Shown: positions 23,577 to 33,168 of the stretch, in pieces | Layout: every line of letters starts with the position of its first letter | How positions within the stretch are numbered: the first letter of the stretch is position 1 | NCBI GenBank assembly: GCA_016946835.1 | Contig: JACVTC010000025.1 | Span: 1,505,443-1,569,442, forward strand | From: Neocallimastix lanati (nom. inval.) | Lineage: Eukaryota > Neocallimastigomycota > Neocallimastigomycetes > Neocallimastigales > Neocallimastigaceae | DNA length: 64,000 bases | Direction of reading: 5' to 3' | Notes under the pieces: model-generated | Seen by the model: the letters and a program-made list of their open reading frames with translations, nothing else | Told to the model about the DNA's origin: nothing | Databases searched by the model: none | Translations under genes and position numbers: made by a program

Positions 23577-25385
23577 TTAATTTTTGATCAATTTTTGACA
23601 AATTTTTATTATTAAAAAAATTTTTTTCTGAAAAATGTTTTTCTTCATATATTTATAATTTTCACCAGTTTTTTTGCCTAGACTATTTTTGTTTACACCT
23701 TTTTCAATTTCATTCCCTGGATTATAATAATTAACATTCAAAATATTGTTATATTGATTAATTATTTTCATATATTTTTCATAATTTTCATAAGTATTAT
23801 CAAATCTCATAATTTGTAAATATTCTTTAATAATTTTCTGGATGTTATTGTTCTTTTCTTCAATTTCACTCAAACATTTCAATAATTTATTCAATTTACA
23901 ATTTGTTTTGTTTATTTTATCTTGAAATGATTCAATTACATATTTATCTATCGTAACAGGATTTTCATTTTCATAATTTTGGTAATTATTCGAAATATTA
24001 TTTTTATTCATACTTTCTATTTCATTATTATGTATGTTACTATTTATACCTAAATTCTTATAGTTACCGTTATTATATTCATTGCTATTATAAATACCAT
24101 TAATAAAATAATTATTTAAATCATAAATAATATTATTTTCCTTTTGAAAAATATTTGTGTTTTCTGTTTTATTCGGTGTGTTATTATTTTTAAATTTATT
24201 GTTTTCACTACTGTTATTACAATAATTTGTGTCATAATTGAATTTTCTTATATCATCTATAGTTTTAAATTCTAAATATTGATTATCATTATTATCTTCT
24301 TTTTCTTCTTCTGAAGTGGTGCTTATTTCACATAAATTTGTTTCCATTGTACTATTTTCAGTTTCAATTAAATTTATTTCTTTTATTTTAACTATACTAC
24401 TATCGCTATCCGAATCACTGTCGTAACATAATTCAATATCGTTTATTTCATCAACTGAAATATTTAATTTTTGGAATTGTTCTGCTATGTGTTTAATATT
24501 GTTATGAGGATTCTTAGGGTTAAAGGGACAGTTGTAAACTAAATGGTTTTCACTATCACATAAATAACAACGCTTTTTCTTATTATTTATACTTCTTTTA
24601 TTATTGAATTTCTCGCAAATATCGTCTTCATCACAACTTTCGTAATTATTGCCCTTGTCTTTATTTTTATTCTTATTTTTTCCTTTGGATATTTGTGATA
24701 TTTCTTCTTCTTTTTCTTTATTTTTTCCTGGGATAAAGATTCTACGATTTCTAATTTGCTTCTTCATATCTTCTAATATTTCATCGACGTCTTCTGAGAT
24801 ACTGTATCTTATTTCTAAGAAATTTAATTGTTTCTCTGGTAGTCCTTTAAACAAGTAGTTTAATTTTTCCCTATTGCTAAGTTTATTATTTAATTTTCCT
24901 AACTTTTGCGTGATTTCTAAAAATTCTTCGATGTATTCTAAAATTTCTTTATCGCTTTCGGCCCTCATATTTTCTAATCTTCTGTAGAGTTTTGGTATTT
25001 CATTGAATTCTTCTTCGTGGTATTTCTTCTTTAGTACCTTTAATATTAAGTATGCTGAATTTTTTTCTTCTTCCTTACTTCTAATAAAGGATTTTATTTT
25101 TGCATCAACAGATTTTCTTAAAAAACTCAAAACTTTGAAGTTGTTCATTTTATGTTCCTTAATTTTGTTTTCGCCTTCTTCAGATAAGATATCATTTCCC
25201 TTCTTATCTTTGGTTGTATATTTCTTCTCTACTTCTTTTACTATATCATCTATGTTTTTTTCTACGTATTCACTTAATCCAGCACCTTGGAGTTCGAGGA
25301 TAAAGTCTTCATACCATTCATCGTAGTTATCTTCTGTTAGGACATATTCCATCCTGTTAAGAACTGTTCTAGTTGTTCCGGTCAT
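23577..25385 (-). CDS. Gag polyprotein of the gag-only Copia-type element (602 aa)
   Basis: ATG at 25385 (MTGTTRTVLNRMEYVL). Residues about 15-215 form a helical Copia-type capsid (UBN2/Retrotran_gag-like): NYDEWYEDFILELQGAG, then AYLILKVLKKKYHEEE, then LPEKQLNFLEIRYSI. Residues about 270-285 contain one CCHC zinc knuckle (CYLCDSENHLVYNC), which in the family packages RNA. Beyond it lies a 300-residue Asn/Glu-rich tail with poly-acidic and Asn runs, longer than in usual Copia gags. No DTG/DSG protease motif follows. The frame is fully open, so it could still make particles. Encoding Gag alone matches the TR-GAG class described in plants. Confidence 0.85.
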   Translation of the reverse strand: MTGTTRTVLNRMEYVLTEDNYDEWYEDFILELQGAGLSEYVEKNIDDIVKEVEKKYTTKDKKGNDILSEEGENKIKEHKMNNFKVLSFLRKSVDAKIKSFIRSKEEEKNSAYLILKVLKKKYHEEEFNEIPKLYRRLENMRAESDKEILEYIEEFLEITQKLGKLNNKLSNREKLNYLFKGLPEKQLNFLEIRYSISEDVDEILEDMKKQIRNRRIFIPGKNKEKEEEISQISKGKNKNKNKDKGNNYESCDEDDICEKFNNKRSINNKKKRCYLCDSENHLVYNCPFNPKNPHNNIKHIAEQFQKLNISVDEINDIELCYDSDSDSDSSIVKIKEINLIETENSTMETNLCEISTTSEEEKEDNNDNQYLEFKTIDDIRKFNYDTNYCNNSSENNKFKNNNTPNKTENTNIFQKENNIIYDLNNYFINGIYNSNEYNNGNYKNLGINSNIHNNEIESMNKNNISNNYQNYENENPVTIDKYVIESFQDKINKTNCKLNKLLKCLSEIEEKNNNIQKIIKEYLQIMRFDNTYENYEKYMKIINQYNNILNVNYYNPGNEIEKGVNKNSLGKKTGENYKYMKKNIFQKKIFLIIKICQKLIKN

Positions 25386-25591
25386 TTCTTAAATGTAATA
25401 ATATATTTTTAATATTATTTAATGAATTTGTTTATTAATTATAAATTGCTAATTACTATTTCTAAATACTAATTACTAAATTATATAAGAAACATTCAAA
25501 TACTAATTTCCTAATTCTGATGTGTTTCTTATTTACTTATGTGTATATTTAAGTATTGTTAATCTTAAATATCCTAATTATACTATGTTGC

Positions 25592-25703
25592 TAAATTACT
25601 AAATTACTAAATTGCTAAATTACTAAATTGCTAAATTACTAAATTTCTAAGTTAATAAGTTACTAAGTTACTAAATTACTAAATTACTAAATTACTAAAT
25701 TTC
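25592..25703. repeat. 8-bp tandem repeat in the element's leader
   Basis: About 14 copies of TAAATTAC with variants (taaattgc, taagttac, taaatttc). It lies in the 5' untranslated region of the gag-only element, between the leader next to the 5' LTR (25766) and the gag start (25385). Confidence 0.8.
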
Positions 25704-25765
25704 CTAATTAACTAAGTATTCTAAATTTCCACACAAACTTATCGAGTCAAATGAGACTCTTAATC

Positions 25766-26125
25766 TGTTAAAAAATTTCAATATTTGTTTATTTATTAAC
25801 TTTATTTATTTGAAGCAAAAGGCTTATTTTTAAGAATACATAATTTAATGTTATTTATACATACAAAATACATTTGATGGATCATACATATTTTAATACA
25901 TTAAATACATGTTTTAATATTAACTATATAAAAGAGGCTTATAAAAATAAAAATTTTTTAAAACTATATTCATAAACTATATAAACTATATATTAATATA
26001 ATATATCCTATTTATTTATAATAAACTATTTAATATTTAAAATTATAATAAAAGTTGTAATAAAATAAAAATATTAATTAAAATGTTAATTAAATTTATA
26101 AACTAAAAATACTAATTTTCTAACA
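25766..26125 (-). repeat. 5' LTR of the gag-only Copia-type element
   Basis: Direct repeat of 23008-23367, 360 bp. On the minus strand the sequence just inside is GATTAAGAGTCTCATTTGAC, where a primer-binding site is expected. It lacks the TGG start of a 3'-CCA-primed site, so the primer is unidentified. Confidence 0.9.
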
Positions 26126-26158
26126 ATTTTAATTTAATAATTTTGTTATTTATCATAA

Positions 26159-27035
26159 TGTAAGAATCTATAATTATTTGCTAACAAATAATTATATTTT
26201 CTTAGTTAAGTTATTATAACTATAACTTTATTTAATTACATATAATATTTATTAATTTATTTAATTTAATTTTAAATATTCATTAATTTAACAAAATTTA
26301 TTTAATTAATTTTAAATAATATATTTACAACATGTTAAATTCTCTACTGTAACTAATATATTTTGTATTGTATTTTATTCTGTATTTTATAATGTATTCT
26401 GTATTTTATAATGTATTCTGTATTTTATTAACTATTTAATTTTATATTTTTAATATAAGGATAAATTATATGATCGAAATATCTTTTATTATTTTATTCT
26501 TTTATTTTCGATCATTAGATTGGAAAATCGGTTAATTAAGATTTTTTCCAATTACTTTTTAGAAGTAATCGGTTTTACTTAATTAATGCGATGATCGATA
26601 TGGATAGAATATCGATCGAAAACTTATCTAGGTTTTTCTATCTAATCTTTTCCTAGATAAGAGATTTGTTAAGATTAGAAAACCCTTTCTTATTTAACCT
26701 TATTTTCATAAAAAAATATAAATAAGGCTCTTGAGTTCTCTTTGAGAAATCAAGAGTTATTATTATAAAAAAGCATAGTTATAATAGTAACAATTTTATA
26801 TTTTTAACTTTAATAAATTAATAAAAATATTTTATTCAAAAACATATTTTTAAAATCAATTTATACAAACAATTCTTCTCTTACTTTTTGTGTTATTATT
26901 ATAATTAATTTTATAATAAACTCTACTTTAAAGGTAAAAAAATTTATTTTATTTTATTTTCTCAACTTAATGAATTAGTCGTTAAGTTGTAGTTAATAAT
27001 TCTATTTTGAGTTAGATCTTAATAGAATTATTACA
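26159..27035 (+). mobile_element. Solo LTR (877 bp) with 5-bp target duplication CATAA
   Basis: Starts tgtaagaatctataattatt, ends agaattattaca, and is flanked by CATAA at 26154-26158 and 27036-27040. A second member of the family is at 46548-47516. The shared core includes a palindromic gatcgatatgg...atcgatc block and a TATA-hairpin module. No internal region of the parent element occurs in the window. Promoter polarity suggests plus orientation, unlike the other LTR elements here. Confidence 0.9.
26717..26756 (+). promoter_or_regulatory. LTR TATA box and adjacent hairpin
   Basis: TATAAATAA at 26717-26725 is followed directly by a near-perfect hairpin (26728-26756): CTCTTGA pairs with TCAAGAG, then a G/A mismatch, then TTCTC pairs with GAGAA around a TTT loop. 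The second solo LTR has the same module at 47172-47211, with only the mismatched base changed (G to A). It probably marks the LTR promoter and lies about where the start of the transcript is expected. Confidence 0.6.
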
Positions 27036-28678
27036 CATAACTGTTATGGTTCGGGTTTTATTAGAATTTTTATTTAATTATTTATTTTCAATATTTTTCT
27101 GTCTACATTTTAATTATTGAAAAACTTCACTTATTTATACTTTTTGAAAAAAAAATAAATATGTAAAGCCTTTCTACATTTTATTATCATATTTAAAAAA
27201 AAAAAATATTTACTATTACTAATTACTTAAAATTTTATATTAATTTAAATTAACTAATTCATAAGTATTTTTATTTTAATAAATTTTGTTTACATAATTT
27301 TATATTATTTTTCATATACTAAAACTAAATTATTTAATATATACGAAAAGTAACAAACAAAATTTAAAAAGATTTTACAGAAAAATAAAGTTATTTTAAT
27401 CAAGAATGTTAATATAATATTCTTATATTTTATATAAAATAAATTTAAAAACTATAATATATTTAATATTTATTATTAATCAATTAAGATTTGATTTTAT
27501 TTGTGGGGAATAAAAATATAAAATAATCAATTTAAAAATAAAATAAAATACTAAAAAGAATACAAGTTTAATATTGATACAATATAATAATAATATAATA
27601 ATATATTTGAAAATAAAAATAAAATATTAATATTGATAATAAACACTTTAATAAAATAATAAAATTTAAGGTTAAATTATAGATATTGATATTAATAATA
27701 AAAATATAGAATTATTGATAATATTTTAGAAACTTTTAATAAAAATATAAAAAAAATATATTTAGAAAATATTTTAGTATAGAAAATATAGTAAAGTAAT
27801 ATTAAGTAAAGAATAATATAATGGATTCTAAAGTAAGTTGAAATTCTAATTAATAATCCATTATATGTTCGTTCTTGGTATGGTTCATATAATTTTAGGA
27901 ATATAATAATAATTAACACAAATAATAAAATTACAATAAAAAAAATTAATTTGTTTTAAAATCAATATTTATTTATTTAAATTTATAAAAGAAAAATAAT
28001 AATATAATTATTTATTTAATAAAAAAGAAAGTTATTGATTATATTTTATTTCACTAAAAATTACATGTATTTATATTTTTATATCAAATTAAAATTTGTA
28101 AAGCCTAACTATTTTTTTTAATAAACTAATTACTAATTATTTTTATAAATAAAACATTTAAATTGAAATTGAATTATTATTTTAGTTAATAATATTATTG
28201 TTATAAATAGTAGTTATATATTATTGAATTATTAATTATTTAATAATAGTTTAATACTAATATATATAAAATAAAAATAAAGAGATTATACAGAATATTT
28301 TATTGTGGTTTAGTTAAATTTAGTAATTAAAAATAAATTTATATTGATAACGAAAATTTTAATAATTAATTAAATAGATTTGATTATTTTCAATATAACA
28401 TAATACAAAAGAAATATAATATTAATATATTAAGTGGGCAAGGACAATATTCTTGGCTAAAGATTTTTAATACATTATAATGGAATCGGATCGATAATTC
28501 AAAAAGGAATTATAAGTTAATTAGTGATTTATTAACTTAAGATTTCTATTTAGTAATATTTGAAGAATATTGGAAAGTTCCAATTATATAGAATAGAATA
28601 ATCTATAAGGTTAGAATAATTTATATTATTCTAGTACAATTAGTATTATTTGTTCATTCTGTATTATTCTTTACTATA
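27036..28678. other. AT-rich spacer between solo LTR and Gypsy E1
   Basis: No convincing gene. The only open frame (27919-27692, minus) is AT-biased with Ile/Tyr/Leu content expected from random AT-rich DNA. Bases 28430-28470 (gtgggcaaggacaatattct) weakly recall 37362-37385 inside an LTR (atgggcaatgacaataagga) and may be a very old LTR trace. Confidence 0.5.
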
Positions 28679-29129
28679 TGGTACGTGCTTGTACCTTGGG
28701 CTTATTGACACTTCACTTGTTAAAATAAATTATTCTAGATTGAATGAACACTTAAATTTTATAACTTTTATTAATTCTTATTATTAAGATATTTTATTTA
28801 TTTTTTTTTTTTTTTTTTTTTTTACAAGAATCATTTTTTTTTTTTTTTTTTTTTTATATATAAATACAATAAAATATTTTATTTATTATAATTCTAAAAT
28901 TCTATATTTCAATATTATAGGATATTAAATTATTAGTTTTTTCTTTTATAACTCTATAATTTTTAATCCTAACTCCGTTCTTGAAATATATTATTTATCT
29001 CCGAATTATAATCTCCTCTACATCATCTCATTATTATTATTATTATTATTTTATTTTTTTTTTTTTTATAAATCAATTTTAATATATACATCCTAAACAA
29101 ATTTAATTAATTTTTTTAATTAATAAACA

Positions 29130-29165
<36 letters not shown>

Positions 29166-29253
29166 AATTTATTAATAATCTAATTTATTAAACTATTTTA
29201 TAATATTATATTCTTCACTCTGAATTTTATATTTTTATGGGTGCATCGCACCA
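28679..29253 (-). repeat. 3' LTR of Gypsy E1
   Basis: Plus-strand ends tggtacgtgc and tcgcacca. The inner flank agacgcccccacta (29254-29267) reads TAGTGGGGGCGTCT on the minus strand, the polypurine tract. Confidence 0.9.
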
Positions 29254-29339
29254 AGACGCCCCCACTAATTTTAGACTTACTATGGAAGTCTACAAATTAC
29301 GAATTAATATTGAGAATTAATAATATTGATATTAATATT

Positions 29340-29344
29340 ATTAT

Positions 29345-29386
<42 letters not shown>

Positions 29387-29399
29387 ATAATTACTAACA

Positions 29400-29432
<33 letters not shown>

Positions 29433-29484
29433 ATAATTACTAACAGTTTTTTTTTTTTTTTTTTTTTTTAATAATAATTACTAA

Positions 29485-29525
<41 letters not shown>

Positions 29526-29597
29526 TTTTTTTTTAATAACAATAATAATTACTAACAATTTTTTTTTTTTTTTTAATAACAATAATAATTACTAACA

Positions 29598-29635
<38 letters not shown>

Positions 29636-29885
29636 TTTTTTTTTAATAACAATAATAATTACTAACAATTTTTTTTTTTTTTTTTTTTTTTTTTTATTTT
29701 TTTTTTAATAACAATAATAATTACTAACAATTTTTTTTTTTTTTTTTTTTTTTTAATAACAATAATAATTACTAACAATTTTTTTTTTTTTTTTTTTTTT
29801 TTTTTATTTTTTTTTTAATAACAATAATAATTACTAACAATTTTTTTTTTTTTTTTTTTTTTTTAATAACAATAATAATTACTAA

Positions 29886-29922
<37 letters not shown>

Positions 29923-30130
29923 ACAATAATAATTACTAACAATTTTTTTTTTTTTTTTTTTTATTTTTTTTTTTTAATAACAATAATAATTACTAACAAT
30001 TTTTTTTTTTTTTTTTTTTATTTTTTTTTTAATAACAATAATAATTACTAACAATTTTTTTTTTTTTTTTTTTTATTTTTTTTTTAATAACAATAATAAT
30101 TACTAACAATTTTTTTTTTTTTTTATTTAT
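29340..30130. repeat. Poly-T / AATAACAATAATAATTACTAACAA minisatellite in the E1 3' UTR
   Basis: About 14 units, each a run of roughly 15-40 T followed by aataacaataataattactaa plus caa/cag. The array fills the space between the pol stop (30139) and the polypurine tract. On the transcript each unit is a poly-A run plus TTGTTAGTAATTATT. Runs this long are unusual inside an element that must be reverse transcribed. Confidence 0.9.
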
Positions 30131-30138
30131 TTACATAT

Positions 30139-33100
30139 TTACAAATTACCTATTTCAGTAAAATAGGGTATAATGTTCTTGAGGTGTACATTTCTTTCAG
30201 CTATTTCTCCAGAAATTGGATCACAAACAGTAACGGTATTTAATTCTCTCTTAACAATTTTTAGTGGACCTATAAAGTAAGGGTCCAATTTCCTTCTATT
30301 AAAGGTTTTTATCAGAATTAGATCTCCCGGTTTAAAATCAGCTCTCAATCTTTTCATTTGTCTTCGTCTATCCATCCATAAATTGTTAGCGGTTTCAATA
30401 TTTTTAATTGCCTCTTCTATCCATTTATGATGATTAATAAATTTCCTTATCCAATATTCTTCTTCATCTTCATTTTTATTTATTCCTCCCACATTTAATC
30501 CGAGTTCGAAAGGCTGTAAATCTTTTCTCCCATATAGTAACTCAAAACTACTGAATTTAGTAACTTCATTTTTACACGTTCGGAGAGCCCATAAAGCACT
30601 TGGTAGTACGTCATCCCAATCGTCTTCTGAATTTCCTAATATCCTTAAGTACTTAGAGATCTCCTTATTCCGGTTCTCAACTTCGCCATTGGAGGCAGGA
30701 TGATAGGTTGTAATGAATCGAACAAAAACGTCATGGAGATCTAAAAATGCCTTGGTCTTATCCGAACAAAATTGTGGCCCATTATCAGTAATTAGTTGTT
30801 CTGGGGTTCCATGTCTTGCAAAAACCCCTTTCAAGAACCTTATAACATCCTCGGATTCAGTCTTTTGTAAGGGCTCTGCTTCGACCCACTTGGTTAAATA
30901 ATCCACCAATACTATTATATACTTATTTCCTCTCCTTGTGGTAGGCAAAGGCCCAATAAGATCTAGTCCTACCCTTGAAAATGGCAATCCTGGTGCAGTT
31001 GGAATATCCTCCGTATATTGGTTTAAGGCTTGAGGCTTGTAAGTTTGACATTTATGACATCCCTTTACGTATAATTTCACGTCACGGCTCATGTTACTCC
31101 AATAGTAGTCACGTTTTAATCTACAATATGTTTTGAAAATTCCTTCGTGACCTATATTGTGCGCAGACTCCAATAATCGTAATTTTTCTTCTGGTTTTAC
31201 CACTATTTTTCTAAGACTATCACCTTGCTTATAGTATTTAGTACCATTTATTTCGATAATTTTATTATTAACAAAATTTTGTATATTTATATTATTGTGG
31301 AAATTACTATCCTTCTTAGATTCTGACGTCCCTTTTACCTCACTATTTACATTTATTAATTCAATCTCGGTACTTAATATAGATTTATCGTTGGGTATTA
31401 CTGGATCCATTGTTAATCTTGATAGAGCATCAGCGACTACGTTCTTCTTACCTTCTTCATATTTTACTTTCACCTTTAGAGAACTAAGAAAAATTATCCA
31501 TTTAGCGTGTCTAGAGGAGGTTGGTTCCGTATTCTTAAAGAATCCCACTAATGGCTTGTGATCTGTAATTAATATTGGCTCAGGTTTACCGCCACAGATA
31601 TAATGTTTGAATTTTTTTACACAATAAAAAACAGCAAGTCCTTCTAAATCTGTAACATTATAATTTAGTTCAGCTGACTTCAAAGTTCTACTAACAAAAT
31701 GCAAAGGATGTTCATTTCCATCCTCATCCTTTTGAATTAAAACCCCTCCAATCCCTTTTCTTGACGCATCAGTTCTGATAATAAATTCTTTGTCATAATC
31801 CGGTAATGAGAAGATTGGAGCAGTTATTAATCTATCCTTTAATGTCTGAAAGGATAGATCCTCCTCGGGGCCCCAGTGAAAGTTAGAATTTTTCTTTAAT
31901 AGTTTAATTAAGGAAGTAGCTTCGGCAGCGAAGTTCGGAATGAACTTCCTGTAGTAACCAACGGCTCCCAGAAACGATCTTACATCTGTAATATTTTTCG
32001 GAATTAACCATCGCTTTATTACTTCTACTTTAGTAGGGACCGGCTTTAAACCATCCACCGTAAGTAAATGACCCAGCAACTCCACTTCCTTTTGGAAGAA
32101 GTGACATTTTTCTATATTGATCTTTAAATTGTTTTCTCTGAGGATTTTAAAAACTTTAACTATATCTTCTAAATGTTTTTCAAAAGAGCCAGAAAAAATA
32201 ATAACATCATCGATATAAATAAAAATACAATTCCATATGAGTTCAAAAAAAATTCTATTCATCTCCCGTTGAAAGGTAGCGGGAGCATTAGTTAGTCCAA
32301 ATGGCATTACATTAAACTCGTAGTTACCAAAAATTGTAGTGAATGCCGTTTTATCTTTATCTTGTTCAAACATGGGTACTTGATGATACCCCGAAAAGAG
32401 ATCTAGGGTAGTAAGTATTTTAGCTGTATTCCCAATAGCATAAAGAATTTCATCGATTCGAGGAAGCGCGTAAGAATCCTTAATCGTACAGTTGTTCAAC
32501 TTACGGTAATCTATGCACAATCTATATTTCCCGTTTTTCTTTTCCACTAAGATCGCGGGAGATGCCCAAGCAGAATCTGAGGGTTCTATTAGTTTGTTTT
32601 TGATTAATTTAGTGATCTCCTCCTTCAATACCTTAAAATGTACACGGGACAATCTATATGGTTTCTGTTTAAATGGTGTAATCCCTGGAAGAAGATTTAT
32701 TCTATGAGGTAGTAGCTTCGTATTTCCTAAATCGTCCGTTTTTATGGCTAAGACCTCTTTATATTCCTCAAAGATTCGATTCACGCGGCTTTTAAATTTG
32801 TTCGGTACTTCCTCAACAATTTTCTTAATAATATCTTGTTTAGATTCTACCTCTTCTTGTTCTTCTATAGTTGATTTGGGAACTTCCTTTATCTCTTCAA
32901 TTTCGTTACTGTTCTTCTTAATGGGTAAAAGCATAGGCACACCATTATTTATCTCTTGGACATCCTCTTGTTCCTCAACCTCTTGCTCTTCACTTTCAGA
33001 GTCAGAACTCGTTGGTAGTTTAATATCATACCTAAGATGAGCAATCTCCACATTATTATTAGAATTATCAATAAGATACAGTTTATCATTAACAAAGTCT

Positions 33101-33168
33101 AATATGAATCTATTTCTTTTTAGTGAATCGATTCCAAAAGTAAGTCGAATAGGTCACTCTTTTCGATT
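30139..33168 (-). CDS. pol: E1 Pol: protease C-terminal end, reverse transcriptase, RNase H, integrase
   Basis: The frame opens at about 33168 and has no required ATG. It begins with the protease C-terminal motif GIDSLKRNRFILDF, so it must be entered by a shift from the protease frame. RT: RLCIDYRKLN, TTLDLFSGYHQ, PFGLTNAPATFQ and the catalytic YIDDVIIFS. RNase H: RTDASRKGIGGVLIQ and TDHKPL. Integrase: an HHCC finger (HNIGHE...CHKCQ) and the D,D,E core (GLDLIGPLP; ITDNGPQFCSD; NGEVENRNKE). A DPYFIGPLKIV segment near the end corresponds to the GPY/F module. The N-terminal linker (about 33000-32850) is Glu-rich. No stop or frameshift is seen within RT-RH-IN. It would act in virus-like particles and in integration. 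Confidence 0.9.

Larger units (their letters stand above)
23008..26125 (-). mobile_element. Gag-only Copia-type LTR element (TR-GAG-like), intact ends
   Basis: Two 360-bp direct LTRs (23008-23367 and 25766-26125), with TG...CA ends, bound a 2.4-kb interior with a single gag gene on the minus strand. The flanks are ATTTT (23003-23007) and ATTTT (26126-26130), a perfect 5-bp target duplication. The two LTRs look nearly identical (one visible difference, ctc/ttc near the outer end), which implies a recent insertion. A polypurine tract (TTTAGGGGGGAA) abuts the 3' LTR at 23368-23379. No protease, integrase or RT frame exists, and the 210 bp after gag are too short to hold one, so mobility would depend on enzymes from another copy. 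Confidence 0.9.

Noticed and set aside
27692-27919. Small hydrophobic minus-strand frame of 75 codons
   Set aside because: Composition (Ile, Leu, Tyr, Phe, Lys) is that of random AT-rich DNA; no motif, no neighbour, no conserved start context.
31295-33040. Plus-strand frames of 60-100 codons across E1 pol
   Set aside because: They are antisense to the well-defined RT-RNase H-integrase frame and carry no motifs of their own.
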